The notes under the pieces were generated by a model. That model ran no database searches, had not been told where the DNA came from, and worked only from the letters and a program-made list of their open reading frames with translations. From Alloalcanivorax mobilis (GTDB taxonomy: Bacteria > Pseudomonadota > Gammaproteobacteria > Pseudomonadales > Alcanivoracaceae), in NCBI RefSeq assembly GCF_002864685.1, contig NZ_NMQZ01000009.1:25404-89403 (forward strand): 64,000 bases of DNA, written 5' to 3'. Position 1 is the first letter of the stretch. The number at the start of each line of letters is the position of its first letter. The translations under genes and the position numbers were made by a program. Below, one piece after another: positions 38,441-47,179 of the stretch.

Positions 38441-39141
38441 GCAGCCCCAATGTGGACAGTGCCGAGATCGCCAAATTCAACGCCCTGGCCGAGCGCTGGT
38501 GGGACCCGGAGTCGGAGTTCCGCCCGCTGCACGACATCAATCCGCTGCGCCTGAACTACATTGACGAACGCGCCGGCCTGACCGGCAAGAGCGTGATCGA
38601 CATCGGCTGCGGGGGCGGCTTGCTCTCCGAAGGCATGGCCCGGCGCGGCGCCACCGTGACCGGCATCGACATGGGCGAGGCGCCGCTGGCGGTGGCCCGC
38701 CTGCACGCGGAACAAAGCGGCGTGCAAGTGGAGTACATCCAGACCCCCGCCGAACAGATTGCCGGGGAACGCGCTGGCCAGTACGACGTGGTCACCTGCC
38801 TGGAAATGCTCGAGCACGTGCCCGACCCGTCCTCGGTGATCCACGCCTGCGCGACCCTGGTGAAGCCGGGCGGCCATGTTTTCTTCAGCACCATCAACCG
38901 CAACCCCAAGGCGTTTCTGTTCGCCATTGTCGGCGCCGAATACGTGTTGCGGCTGCTGCCGCGCGGCACCCACGAATACGCCAAATTGATCCGCCCCTCG
39001 GAGCTGGCCGGCTGGAGCCGCGACGCCGCCCTGCAGGTGCGCGAAACCACCGGCATGACCTACAACCCGCTGACCCAGGTCTACAAGTTGAACCGCGACG
39101 TCTCGGTGAACTACCTGATGCACACGGTGAGCCATGCTTGA
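38437..39141 (+). CDS. ubiG: Ubiquinone biosynthesis O-methyltransferase
   Basis: Performs both O-methylations of ubiquinone. The 234-residue class I methyltransferase has [19 protein letters not shown] near the N-terminus and the SAM motif [14 protein letters not shown], as in UbiG. It sits in mtaD-ubiG-mupP-yciK, with four-base (mtaD) and eight-base (mupP) overlaps. Confidence 0.97.
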   Translation: MSSPNVDSAEIAKFNALAERWWDPESEFRPLHDINPLRLNYIDERAGLTGKSVIDIGCGGGLLSEGMARRGATVTGIDMGEAPLAVARLHAEQSGVQVEYIQTPAEQIAGERAGQYDVVTCLEMLEHVPDPSSVIHACATLVKPGGHVFFSTINRNPKAFLFAIVGAEYVLRLLPRGTHEYAKLIRPSELAGWSRDAALQVRETTGMTYNPLTQVYKLNRDVSVNYLMHTVSHA

Positions 39142-39790
39142 AGCGGTGCTGTTCGATCTCGACGGCACCCTGATTGACACCGCGCCGGATTTTTACGTGG
39201 TGCTCAATCAGGTGCTGGCCGCCCATGGCCACCCGGAAGTCAGTTACCGGGCGGTGCGCGCCACCGTCTCCAACGGCGCCCGCGCCCTCACCGAGCTGGG
39301 CTTCGGGCTGGCGCCCGGCGACCCGGGCTTTCAGGAACGCCTCGACCAGTTGCTTGAAGCCTACGCCGGCCGTCTGGCGGTGGACACGCGCCTGTTCGAA
39401 GGCATGGCCGACTGCCTGCAATGGCTGGACGCCCAAGGGCTGCCCTGGGGGGTAGTCACCAATAAGCCGGAGCGCTTCACGCGGCCGGTGCTGGCCGGGC
39501 TCGGGCTGCTCGAACGGGCCGCTTCGGTGATCTGCCCGGACCAGGTGCGCGAACGCAAACCGGACCCGGAAGGGTTGCTGATGGCCGCCGCCGAAATGGG
39601 CGTCAACCCGGTTCACTGCCTCTATGTGGGCGATCATCTGCGCGATATTCAAGCCGGCCTCAACGCCAGGATGATCACCGCCACCGCCGGCTTCGGCTAC
39701 ATCGACGCGGCCGATAACCCGCGCGCCTGGCCGGCGGATTATTTTATTGAACACGGCGAGCAACTGCTGCCCCTGATAAGGACGCTTTAA
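39134..39790 (+). CDS. mupP: HAD phosphatase, N-acetylmuramic acid 6-phosphate phosphatase (MupP)
   Basis: A 218-residue haloacid-dehalogenase hydrolase with nucleophile Asp8 and acid Asp10 in [17 protein letters not shown] (motif II), KPDPE (motif III) and [12 protein letters not shown] (motif IV). Sequence alone would also fit phosphoglycolate phosphatase. I prefer MupP because the position between ubiG and yciK is that of Pseudomonas mupP, which dephosphorylates MurNAc-6P in the AmgK/MurU cell-wall recycling route. AmgK and MurU are not in the window. Confidence 0.8.
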   Translation: MLEAVLFDLDGTLIDTAPDFYVVLNQVLAAHGHPEVSYRAVRATVSNGARALTELGFGLAPGDPGFQERLDQLLEAYAGRLAVDTRLFEGMADCLQWLDAQGLPWGVVTNKPERFTRPVLAGLGLLERAASVICPDQVRERKPDPEGLLMAAAEMGVNPVHCLYVGDHLRDIQAGLNARMITATAGFGYIDAADNPRAWPADYFIEHGEQLLPLIRTL

Positions 39791-39793
39791 GCC

Positions 39794-40567
39794 ATGAACA
39801 GCGAACAGATCCAGCGCCAGGCCCTTGAGTACCAATGCCCCGAACAGGCCTTCAAAGACCGGGTCATTCTGGTCACCGGCGCTGGCGATGGCATCGGCCG
39901 CGCCGCCGCCCTGGCCCTGGCCGCTCACGGCGCCACCGTGATTCTGCTGGGGCGAACCCAGGCCAAGCTGGAAGCGGTGTACGATCAGATCAAGGCCGCC
40001 GGCGGCGCCGAACCGGCGCTGGCGCCGGTCAATATGGAAGTGGCGCGCCCCATCGACTATCAGGAACTGGCCGGGCTGTTCGACAAGGAATTCGGACGGC
40101 TCGACGGCATTCTGCACAATGCCTCGATTCTCGGTGATATCACGCCACTGGAACGTTACGGCGCCGACACCTGGGATTCGGTGATGCGCGTTAACGTCAA
40201 CAGCGCCTTTTACCTGACCCAGGCGATGCTGCCGCTGCTTCGCGCCAGCGCCGATGCCCGGGTGCTGTTCACCACCTCCAGCGTGGGCCGCACAGGGCGC
40301 GCCTATTGGGGCGCCTACGCGGCCTCCAAGGCCGCCACCGAGAACCTCGCCCAGGTGCTTTCCGAAGAGCTGGAAAACACCTCGGCGATTCGGGTGAACA
40401 CCCTCAACCCGGGCGCCACCCGCACCGACATGCGCGCCCTGGCCTACCCCGGCGAAGACCCGATGACCCTGAAGACCCCGGCCGAGATCGTGGCCCCCTA
40501 TCTGTTCCTGCTCGGGCCGGACAGCCAGGGCGTCAACGGCCTCTCCCTGGACGCCCAGCCGAAGTAA
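39794..40567 (+). CDS. yciK: YciK family short-chain dehydrogenase/reductase
   Basis: A 257-residue classical SDR. Features are the cofactor motif VTGAGDGIGR, the NAS motif in LHNASILG, catalytic Tyr/Lys in YAASKAATE, and the C-terminal GVNGLSLDAQP segment typical of YciK. Its natural substrate is unknown. It is last of the mtaD-ubiG-mupP-yciK operon, four bases after mupP. A small hairpin follows at 40686-40703. Confidence 0.9.
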   Translation: MNSEQIQRQALEYQCPEQAFKDRVILVTGAGDGIGRAAALALAAHGATVILLGRTQAKLEAVYDQIKAAGGAEPALAPVNMEVARPIDYQELAGLFDKEFGRLDGILHNASILGDITPLERYGADTWDSVMRVNVNSAFYLTQAMLPLLRASADARVLFTTSSVGRTGRAYWGAYAASKAATENLAQVLSEELENTSAIRVNTLNPGATRTDMRALAYPGEDPMTLKTPAEIVAPYLFLLGPDSQGVNGLSLDAQPK

Positions 40568-40685
40568 GAGCAGCAAAGCCGCGGCACGAAAAAGTCGCCG
40601 CAAACAAGCCCTGCCCCATCCGTGGAACCGCCGGTGGCCACCCGCTTGGCCCCGGCGACGCGCACCGTCGTCATGCCGGCATCTT

Positions 40686-40703
40686 CACGCCTCCATAGGC
40701 GTG
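40686..40703 (+). terminator. Small hairpin after yciK
   Basis: Stem CACGCCT/AGGCGTG with loop CCAT is followed by CTTTACT. It is a weak terminator candidate between yciK and the first binding-protein gene. Confidence 0.45.
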
Positions 40704-40748
40704 CTTTACTCGATTCATTGCCCTCTAAAAACAAAAGCGGGGACCACT

Positions 40749-41942
40749 ATGCGCCGTTTTACTGTTCTTATTATTGCACCGATTTTTGCAACTCTTCTGT
40801 CCATAACAATGGCGCCCGCCAACGCCCAGGAATTGCGCCTGACACCCGATCAGCAGGCGAAAATGCATAAGCTGCTGCCCGGCGTGGAGATCGACCAGCC
40901 GCTGGTGGACGGGCTCTCGGAAGTATTCTATTCCCGCGATATGCCGGTGCGTGTGCGGCTCAAGGCGATCAGCAAACTGGTGGGCATTGATCAGATGCCA
41001 CCGGGCAGCGCCCTGCACCGGAAAATCTGCATCTGGGACATCGCCGGCCGCAACGGGCCGGTGTTCCAGGCCGCCATGGAACAGCGAACGCTGGCCCTGG
41101 AGTACGGTGTTAATCTGGAGATGCTTCCTTTCACCAATGAAACGGTGATGGTCGAGGAGCTTAAATCCGGGCGCTGCGACGCGGCGCTGATGAGCGGTTT
41201 CCGCGCCCGCACCTTCAACCTGTACACCGGCACCATCGACGCGATCGGCGCGGTGCCCGACGAAGAGCACATGCGCACCCTTCTGGAGGTGCTCGCCCAC
41301 CCCAGCCAGGCCGGCCACATGGTGCATGGCGATTACGTGATCATGGGCATCTACCCGGCCGGCGCCGCGCACATTTTCGTGAACGACAAGCGCATCAGTT
41401 CCCTGGCCAAGGCCGCCGGCAAAAAAGTGGCGGTGCTCGACTACGACCCCACCCAGGCGGAGATGGTCGCCGGCATCGGCGCCACGCCGGTGCCCTCGGA
41501 CATCGTCAGCGCGCCCAACAAATTCAATAATGGCGTGGTCGATATTCTCGCCGCGCCGCTGGTCGCCTATGAACTGCTCGAGCTTTATAAAGGCATGCAG
41601 CCCGACGGTGGCATCATCGATTACCCGCTCACCCAGCTTTCCATGCAACTGGTCGGCCGCCTGGACAAATTCCCCAACGAGGTGGCACAGCTGATTCGCG
41701 AGGCGTCGTTTGAAGCGTTCGACCGCATCCGTGAACGGGTCAAGGTGGAGGAAGGCCGGGTGCCCGCGCACTGGTGGATTCACATTCCCGAAGCGGACCG
41801 CCAGGAATACGAAAGCATGATGCAGGAAGCGCGCACCAAACTGCGCAAGGATAAATACTACAGCGGCGAGATGCTCGATCTTGAGCGGCGTATTCGCTGC
41901 AAGTACAACTCCTCCCGCGGCGAGTGCTCCGCGGCCCGATAA
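40749..41942 (+). CDS. AdeT/TRAP-like solute-binding protein 1 (N-terminally extended)
   Basis: A 397-residue secreted protein with signal peptide 1-26 (cleavage ANA-QE). I relate it to the AdeT1/2-like putative solute-binding family. The body has conserved blocks KICIWDIAGRNGP, RCDAALMSG, YTGTIDAIG, AAGKKVAVLDYDPTQAEM and YKGMQPDGGIIDYP. Four cysteines are shared by all paralogues: Cys94, Cys143, Cys384 and Cys393. The last pair is C-x8-C near the C-terminus. Residues 27-93 are an extra N-terminal segment shared only, in shorter form, with binding protein 2. No transmembrane helix is seen beyond the signal. The ligand is unknown. It lies 25 bases ahead of binding protein 2. Confidence 0.72.
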   Translation: MRRFTVLIIAPIFATLLSITMAPANAQELRLTPDQQAKMHKLLPGVEIDQPLVDGLSEVFYSRDMPVRVRLKAISKLVGIDQMPPGSALHRKICIWDIAGRNGPVFQAAMEQRTLALEYGVNLEMLPFTNETVMVEELKSGRCDAALMSGFRARTFNLYTGTIDAIGAVPDEEHMRTLLEVLAHPSQAGHMVHGDYVIMGIYPAGAAHIFVNDKRISSLAKAAGKKVAVLDYDPTQAEMVAGIGATPVPSDIVSAPNKFNNGVVDILAAPLVAYELLELYKGMQPDGGIIDYPLTQLSMQLVGRLDKFPNEVAQLIREASFEAFDRIRERVKVEEGRVPAHWWIHIPEADRQEYESMMQEARTKLRKDKYYSGEMLDLERRIRCKYNSSRGECSAAR

Positions 41943-41967
41943 ACGACGCCTGAATGGAGAAACGCCC

Positions 41968-43071
41968 ATGCGCCTGATTGCCCTCGGTGTCTGCCTGCTG
42001 TTGCTCGGCATCGTCACCAGCGGCAGCGCCGCCACCCGCGAGAACCTGAAAAGCGTGGTCTACGACAGCGACCGGCCAATTCAGGAACGCCTCAGCGCGA
42101 TGCGCGAGCTGACCGGCCTGGGCAAGGAGGGCGAGTTCATCAACCGCACCATCTGCATCTGGGATGTGATCGGCCGCAACGGACCGATCTACGGCGCCGC
42201 CCAGGATCAGAGAGCGCGCATGCTGACTTACGGCATTAAGTTAAAGCTGGTGCCCTACACCGATGAGCGGGTGATGGTGGAAGAGTTCAAAGCTCGCCGT
42301 TGCGACGCGGCGCTGATGAGCGGCCTGCGCGCACGGCTGTTCAACCGCTACACCGGCACCATTGATTCGATCGGCGGCGTGCCCAGCGAAGAACACATGC
42401 GCATTCTGCTGCAGGTGCTGGCCAATCCGAAATCCGCCCCACGGATGGAACAGGGCGATTACGTGGTCGCCGGAATCGCCCCGGCCGGCGGGGCCTATAT
42501 TTTTGTTAACGACAAACGCATCAATACCCTGGCCAAAGCCGCCGGGCGCAAGGTCGCGGTGCTCGATTATGATCCGGTACAGGCCGAGATGGTGGCCCAG
42601 GTGGGCGCCACCCCGGTGCCCACGGACATCGTCAACGCGCCCAACATGTTCAACAACGGCGTGGTCGATGTGCTGGCCGCGCCGTTGGCGGCCTACAGCA
42701 TCATGGAACTGTATAAAGGCATGCAGCCCGACGGCGGCATCATCGACTACCCGCTGGCGCAGATCAGCATGCAATTGATCGCTCACAGTGATCGCATTCC
42801 CAACGCGGCCGCGCAACTGGTGCGTGAAGCCTTCTATGAAAGCTATGGCGACATGATGCGAAGAGTGCACGAGGAGACCAAGGACATCCCGGCACACTGG
42901 TGGGTCAGCGTGCCGGATCAGGATAAGCGGGAGTACGAAGTGATGATGCGCGACGCGCGGCTGCAGTTGCGCGATCGGGATTACTACAGCGGCGCCATGC
43001 TGACCCTGGAGCGGCGCATCCGCTGCAAGCTGGATGCGGCCCGCGCGGAATGCTCGGACCCGATGGAGTAG
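41968..43071 (+). CDS. AdeT/TRAP-like solute-binding protein 2
   Basis: A 367-residue paralogue of the preceding protein, with signal peptide 1-21. Conserved Cys63 and Cys112 and the C-terminal C-x8-C pair (RRIRCKLDAARAEC) are present. The same core blocks occur (TICIWDVIGRNGP, AAGRKVAVLDYDPVQAEM, YKGMQPDGGIIDYP). A shorter N-terminal extension (about 22-62) contains an SDRPIQERLSAMRELTGL segment like SRDMPVRVRLKAISKLVGI of protein 1, so the two arose by tandem duplication after that extension formed. They look co-transcribed. Confidence 0.72.
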   Translation: MRLIALGVCLLLLGIVTSGSAATRENLKSVVYDSDRPIQERLSAMRELTGLGKEGEFINRTICIWDVIGRNGPIYGAAQDQRARMLTYGIKLKLVPYTDERVMVEEFKARRCDAALMSGLRARLFNRYTGTIDSIGGVPSEEHMRILLQVLANPKSAPRMEQGDYVVAGIAPAGGAYIFVNDKRINTLAKAAGRKVAVLDYDPVQAEMVAQVGATPVPTDIVNAPNMFNNGVVDVLAAPLAAYSIMELYKGMQPDGGIIDYPLAQISMQLIAHSDRIPNAAAQLVREAFYESYGDMMRRVHEETKDIPAHWWVSVPDQDKREYEVMMRDARLQLRDRDYYSGAMLTLERRIRCKLDAARAECSDPME

Positions 43072-43083
43072 ACCCGATCGCCT

Positions 43084-43102
43084 ACCCGCGCTCAGCGCGG
43101 GT
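43084..43102. terminator. Hairpin at convergent junction
   Basis: ACCCGCG/CGCGGGT with loop CTCAG. It begins 13 bases after the binding-protein 2 stop and overlaps the final codons of the opposite-strand ABC1 gene. It may act on both transcripts. No T-tract. Confidence 0.4.
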
Positions 43103-44456
43103 CCGGCTCGCCGGGCATCTGGTCGAGGGCGCCAAACATATCGACACGGCCGTCGTTGAACATATCCAGCTCCGGCGCCAGCACCTGCACATAACGGTCG
43201 AAATACAAAAACTGCTTGAGCAACAACGCGAACTCACGGGGAAAACGAATGCCGTGGCTCTCGCCGATGCGCACCAGCTCACCCAGCAATTGATTGACCT
43301 CCCGGCTGTTGCGATCCGCCTGCACCAGGGCGGTGGCGTCCACGTCGGTAAGCCGGTGTTGCAACCCGGCGATGTCCCGGGCCAGCGCTTCCACGTCCAC
43401 TTCCTCGCGGGTCATGCCCACCATCGCCATGGCCCGGGCCATGGCCTGCACATCGCCGCTGCCAATGGCGTCGAAGAACGCCATCATGCCTTCCCAGGTT
43501 TCCTTGCGGATGCGCCCCACCATACCGAAGTCGATGAAACCCACGCGGCCATCCTCCAGCAGCATCAGGTTGCCTGCGTGCACGTCGGCGTGGAAAAAAT
43601 CACACAGCATCAGACTCGAGAACCAGGTGTTCAACGCGGTGATCAGGGTGCCGGCCGGATCGTCGGTGTAGCGGCGCAGCACCTCCAGATCAGTGAGCGG
43701 CACGCCGTGAAAACGCTCCATGGTCAGCACCCGGGCGGTGGTGTGCGAATGCACCGGGCGCGGCGCCACCACCCGGCTGTTGCCGCTCGCGGTCAGGAAT
43801 TCATTGAACTGATCCAGGTTGCGCGCTTCCTGGAGAAAATCGCACTCTTCCAGCATTCCCGCCTGGAGCTCCTCGATCACGCCGGACAGTGCCGCCCGCG
43901 ACAGCCCCGGCGCCAGGCTTTCCACCACCCGCGCGGAAAAATAGAGAAAATTAAAATCGGTCAGCAGCACATTGCGAACGCCCGGTCGTTGCACCTTGAT
44001 AACGACCTCGGCGCCATTCTTCAGGCGAGCGGCGTGCACCTGGGCAATCGACGCGCTGGCCAGCGCTTGCGTATCGACCCACTCGAACAGCGTCTCCAAG
44101 GGCTGGCCCAGCTCCGCCTCGACGGTTTCGCGCACATAACGGAACGGCAGCGGCGGAGTGCGATCCAGGCATTGCTGAAACTCCGTCACATATTCTTCGG
44201 GGAACAGCGACGGCGAGCTGGCGATGAACTGACCCAGCTTGATGTAGGTGGCACCCAGGGATTCGCAGGTACGCCGCAGGCGCGCCGGCAGCTTGTCCCG
44301 ATCGCCCAACAGCCAGCCCAGGCCGTGCCGGCCCACCACGCCCACCGTCTCGGCCACGCGCAACGCGCCGCGGGCGGTATTACGGGCCAGCGCGAGGCCT
44401 TGCCGTTCCCGGGCCAGGTTGCTACGCGCGTCATTGATCACCGTTTGTTTCGCCAT
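43092..44456 (-). CDS. ABC1/AarF/UbiB-family kinase-like protein
   Basis: A 454-residue atypical kinase. The family-defining KxGQ motif is in YIKLGQFIASSPSLFPEEY. The Ala-rich nucleotide loop ALASASIAQVHAA, VIKVQRPG, the catalytic HADVHAGNLML and the metal-binding FIDFGMVGR all follow in order. Family members such as UbiB and Coq8 support ubiquinone synthesis. This protein is shorter than UbiB (about 546) and shows no clear C-terminal membrane helices, so it is probably a paralogue of unknown target. Start at 44456 (MAKQTVIND) with an AGGA site. The reading to 44513 is less likely. Confidence 0.87.
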   Translation of the reverse strand: MAKQTVINDARSNLARERQGLALARNTARGALRVAETVGVVGRHGLGWLLGDRDKLPARLRRTCESLGATYIKLGQFIASSPSLFPEEYVTEFQQCLDRTPPLPFRYVRETVEAELGQPLETLFEWVDTQALASASIAQVHAARLKNGAEVVIKVQRPGVRNVLLTDFNFLYFSARVVESLAPGLSRAALSGVIEELQAGMLEECDFLQEARNLDQFNEFLTASGNSRVVAPRPVHSHTTARVLTMERFHGVPLTDLEVLRRYTDDPAGTLITALNTWFSSLMLCDFFHADVHAGNLMLLEDGRVGFIDFGMVGRIRKETWEGMMAFFDAIGSGDVQAMARAMAMVGMTREEVDVEALARDIAGLQHRLTDVDATALVQADRNSREVNQLLGELVRIGESHGIRFPREFALLLKQFLYFDRYVQVLAPELDMFNDGRVDMFGALDQMPGEPDPR

Positions 44457-44890
44457 CACTGATCCTGGACTCCATTCAGGGTAAAAAGAAAACGTCCGAC
44501 AACCCGACACCATTCGCTTTTTCGGAAAAGCATTTTAAAAAATGACTCAACCACCGATGGCCAGCTGTCCGACCCGGCCCCAGATGCAAACAGGGACAGA
44601 TACGAGACGCCGCCGAAGCCTCCTCCAGGCCACCCTCCTTCCTCCCAAGCCATTGATAAGAAAGGAGTAAAAATAAGAAGCGCGCGAGCAACGACAAGTG
44701 CATTGGCTGATCTGACAGAAGAGCTCAGACCCAGGGTCATTACACCACCGCAACCACCGAACCATGATCTCACGTCTACCATTATGTTTGTAATGGCTTA
44801 CATGCATTTTTGTAATTGTCGCTTGTGCCAACGAAGACACCTTGGGTAACGTTGGCGGCGTCGTGAGAACAATAAAAAGGAGCTAAAGGA
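44457..44890. other. AT-richer intergenic region
   Basis: These 434 bases separate the ABC1-family gene from the divergent lipoprotein gene. Composition is visibly less GC-rich than the neighbours. Open frames on the minus strand have no ribosome site and look like chance. The stretch 44780-44880 ends in a strong AAAAGGAG ribosome site for the lipoprotein. I see no clear -35/-10. Confidence 0.55.
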
Positions 44891-45916
44891 ATGCGTTCTC
44901 TTATAAGTAAAATCCTGCGTCCCGCGGGCCTGGTCGTTGCTGGGGGCATGCTCACCGCCCTCTCCGGTTGTGGCATGATTTACAAGACCACCGGTGACGT
45001 TCTCGTCAGCTTTGGTCAAGCCGAACTGCTGCCTTACATGCTCGCCTACGACGACGTGCGCATGGGTTGTATTACCGGTGAGGCGCAAACCCCCCTGTTG
45101 ATGTCCTTCGAAAGTGTCGGTTCACACCCGCAAAAACTCGGCGTCATGGTGTTCACCACCGCCGCGGTGTGCGCGGAACAAATGGCCCTTAACTCCGAAC
45201 TGCGCTACCTGCGCGCCGTCAAGGCGGGCAACGTCAGCGAAGCCCAGGATGCCCGCATCGAGCAGAAGCAATGGTCCGCGGTGGCCGCCGAGCGTCAGCT
45301 CAAGGCCTACAACCTGATGACCAACGAACTCGGTGAGAAAAAAGACGGTGAATGTCCGAAGCTGAACCATGAGCTGGAGCAGTTGGTCTGGCTGGTGGGT
45401 AACATCAGTGGCGTCACCGCGCTGGTCAACGATGGCGCGGCCGATGGCTCCGTGGGCGTGCCCCGGGACATCGTCGCCAAGGTGGAACGCAACATGACCT
45501 GCATCGATAACGCCAAATGGTGGGGTGCTCCCCAGGGTGTGCGGGCCGCGGTCTGGTCCATTCTTCCGCAACTCGCCCCTGAAGGCGCTCAACCTTGGAA
45601 AACCCTGGAAGAGTCCGCTCAGATGGGCTTCGATCAGGGCGTTCGTCTCGGTAGCGCGCTCTACGCCATGAGTGCTTATGGCAAAGGCGACAAGGAGCAT
45701 CTGCGTGATGCAATCCGCGATTTCGCCGCCAACGATCAGAACCTCAACCCCGACTACGCCATGATCGACGCCATCGCCAACGGTCTGGTGCGTGGCCTGT
45801 CCGATCGCATGTGGACCGAAGCCACCGGCAAGCGGACTCCGCTGCAGGGTCTGGGGACGTTCTGGGACGAACAGTCCCGTGGCGGCTCCAAGGTTGATAT
45901 CGACGATTTGCTCTAA
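44891..45916 (+). CDS. Predicted lipoprotein, TRAP T-component (TatT)-like
   Basis: A 341-residue exported lipoprotein. The lipobox LSGC-G places the acylated Cys at residue 27, and Gly at +2 favours outer-membrane sorting. The rest is helical, with VRMGCITGEAQTPLLMSFESVG followed by helices rich in Ala, resembling the opening of TatT, the TPR-like lipoprotein of TPAT-type TRAP systems. That resemblance is by pattern only. The setting supports it: a binding protein gene follows 66 bases downstream, then two fused TRAP permeases. It could pass ligand to the binding protein at the outer membrane (inference). Confidence 0.55.
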   Translation: MRSLISKILRPAGLVVAGGMLTALSGCGMIYKTTGDVLVSFGQAELLPYMLAYDDVRMGCITGEAQTPLLMSFESVGSHPQKLGVMVFTTAAVCAEQMALNSELRYLRAVKAGNVSEAQDARIEQKQWSAVAAERQLKAYNLMTNELGEKKDGECPKLNHELEQLVWLVGNISGVTALVNDGAADGSVGVPRDIVAKVERNMTCIDNAKWWGAPQGVRAAVWSILPQLAPEGAQPWKTLEESAQMGFDQGVRLGSALYAMSAYGKGDKEHLRDAIRDFAANDQNLNPDYAMIDAIANGLVRGLSDRMWTEATGKRTPLQGLGTFWDEQSRGGSKVDIDDLL

Positions 45917-45982
45917 GGACCACGGGGCGGGCCACGGGCCCGCCCTGACCCGATTAAGATGTACGCAAGGAGAGAGACCGTA

Positions 45983-46999
45983 ATGCGCTATTTCAAAGCG
46001 TTAGCCATGGCCGCGGTGACCGCCCTGGGCGCCGCCGCCCTGCCCGCCCAGGCCGCCAATGTGGATCGCACCTTCTGTGTTTTCGACATCATCGGCGCCA
46101 ACGGCGACATCTACAACGTCATGAAAGACTACCGCACCTCCGCGGTAAACTGGGGCGTGAACGTCCATCTCAAGCCCTACACCGACGAGAAAATCGCCGC
46201 CGAGGATCTCAAAGCCGGCCAGTGTGACGCCGCCGTGATCACCGGCCTGCGCGTGCGCCAGTTCAACAGCTACTCCGGCAGCATGGAAGCGATCGGCGCG
46301 ATTCCCGATTACGACCAGCTGCGCACCGTGTTCCAGGTGCTTTCCAGCAACAACGACTCAATCAACAGCAAGCTGACCTCTGGCAACTATACCATCGCCG
46401 GTCTGTTGCCGATGGGCGCCGCTTATCTGTTCGTGAAGGATCGCGAGATCGACACCGTTGGTGAGCTGTCCGGCAAGTCCATCGCGGTGATGGATTACGA
46501 CCCCGCCCAGGGGCAAATGGCCTCGAAAGTGGGCATGTCTCCGGTGCAGTCGGACATCACCAATTTCGCCGGCCGCTTCAACAACAATTCGGTGGACATC
46601 TGCTTCGCTCCGGTGGTCGCCTACGCCGCCCTGGAACTGTACAAGGGCATGCAGCCCGATGGCGGCATCATCCGCTATACCCTGGGTCAGCTGACCACCC
46701 AGGTGGTGCTGCGCAAGGACAAGTTCCCGGAGGACTTCGCGCCGCAGTCCCGCAAGTTCCTGTTCGGCCAGTACGACCGCGCCATGACCGTGATCAAGAA
46801 CGCGGAAAAGGAAGTCGACCCGAAATGGTGGATCGATATTCCGCCCAAGGACGAAGCCCGCTACGACGAGATGCTGCGTGAAGCCCGCATCGACATGACC
46901 AAAAGCGGTATCTACAACAAGGACCTGATGACTCTTCTTCGCAAGGTGCGCTGCAAGTACGACAGCGCCCGTGCGGAATGCGCCAACCCCGTGGAGTAA
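45983..46999 (+). CDS. AdeT/TRAP-like solute-binding protein 3
   Basis: A 338-residue secreted protein with signal peptide 1-24 (cleavage AQA-AN), strong AAGGAG ribosome site and conserved Cys32, Cys81, Cys324 and Cys333, plus an extra Cys207. Core blocks: TFCVFDIIGANGD, QCDAAVITG, IAVMDYDPAQGQM, FNNNSVDI and YKGMQPDGGII. It lacks the N-terminal extension of proteins 1 and 2. It lies between the lipoprotein and the permeases, so is the best candidate for the dedicated binding protein of this transporter. A strong terminator follows, which would let it be made in excess over the permease. Confidence 0.75.
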   Translation: MRYFKALAMAAVTALGAAALPAQAANVDRTFCVFDIIGANGDIYNVMKDYRTSAVNWGVNVHLKPYTDEKIAAEDLKAGQCDAAVITGLRVRQFNSYSGSMEAIGAIPDYDQLRTVFQVLSSNNDSINSKLTSGNYTIAGLLPMGAAYLFVKDREIDTVGELSGKSIAVMDYDPAQGQMASKVGMSPVQSDITNFAGRFNNNSVDICFAPVVAYAALELYKGMQPDGGIIRYTLGQLTTQVVLRKDKFPEDFAPQSRKFLFGQYDRAMTVIKNAEKEVDPKWWIDIPPKDEARYDEMLREARIDMTKSGIYNKDLMTLLRKVRCKYDSARAECANPVE

Positions 47000-47020
47000 C
47001 CACTGCTTCCGGTAGTACAC

Positions 47021-47052
47021 GACGGGGCCGGTTTTCCGGCCCCGTTTTTCTT
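47021..47052 (+). terminator. Strong terminator after binding protein 3
   Basis: Stem ACGGGGCCGG/CCGGCCCCGT with loop TTTT-type, followed by TTTTTCTT. It separates the binding-protein gene from the permeases, a common arrangement for unequal expression. Confidence 0.88.
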
Positions 47053-47179
47053 CCTCCAAAGAACCTGCCCGTGCCGGAGCCATCATTATCCGGATCAGGA
47101 AAGGTAACAGTGCCTGGCGAGCAGTCCGTCAAAGAGCGGACCGATCCCATTCCGAAGGCATAATAAAACCGGGTGAACG

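Noticed and set aside
39134..39790. Phosphoglycolate phosphatase (gph)
   Set aside because: HAD motifs alone cannot tell, but the ubiG-yciK setting matches mupP. Kept as second choice.
44457..44890. Small minus-strand open frames (to about 108 residues)
   Set aside because: No ribosome site, no family pattern, several overlapping alternatives. Treated as non-coding.
40749..46999. Naming the binding proteins as RND efflux components (AdeT)
   Set aside because: They have a signal peptide and no membrane helices, so they cannot be pumps themselves. TRAP permeases next door fit a solute-binding role better.
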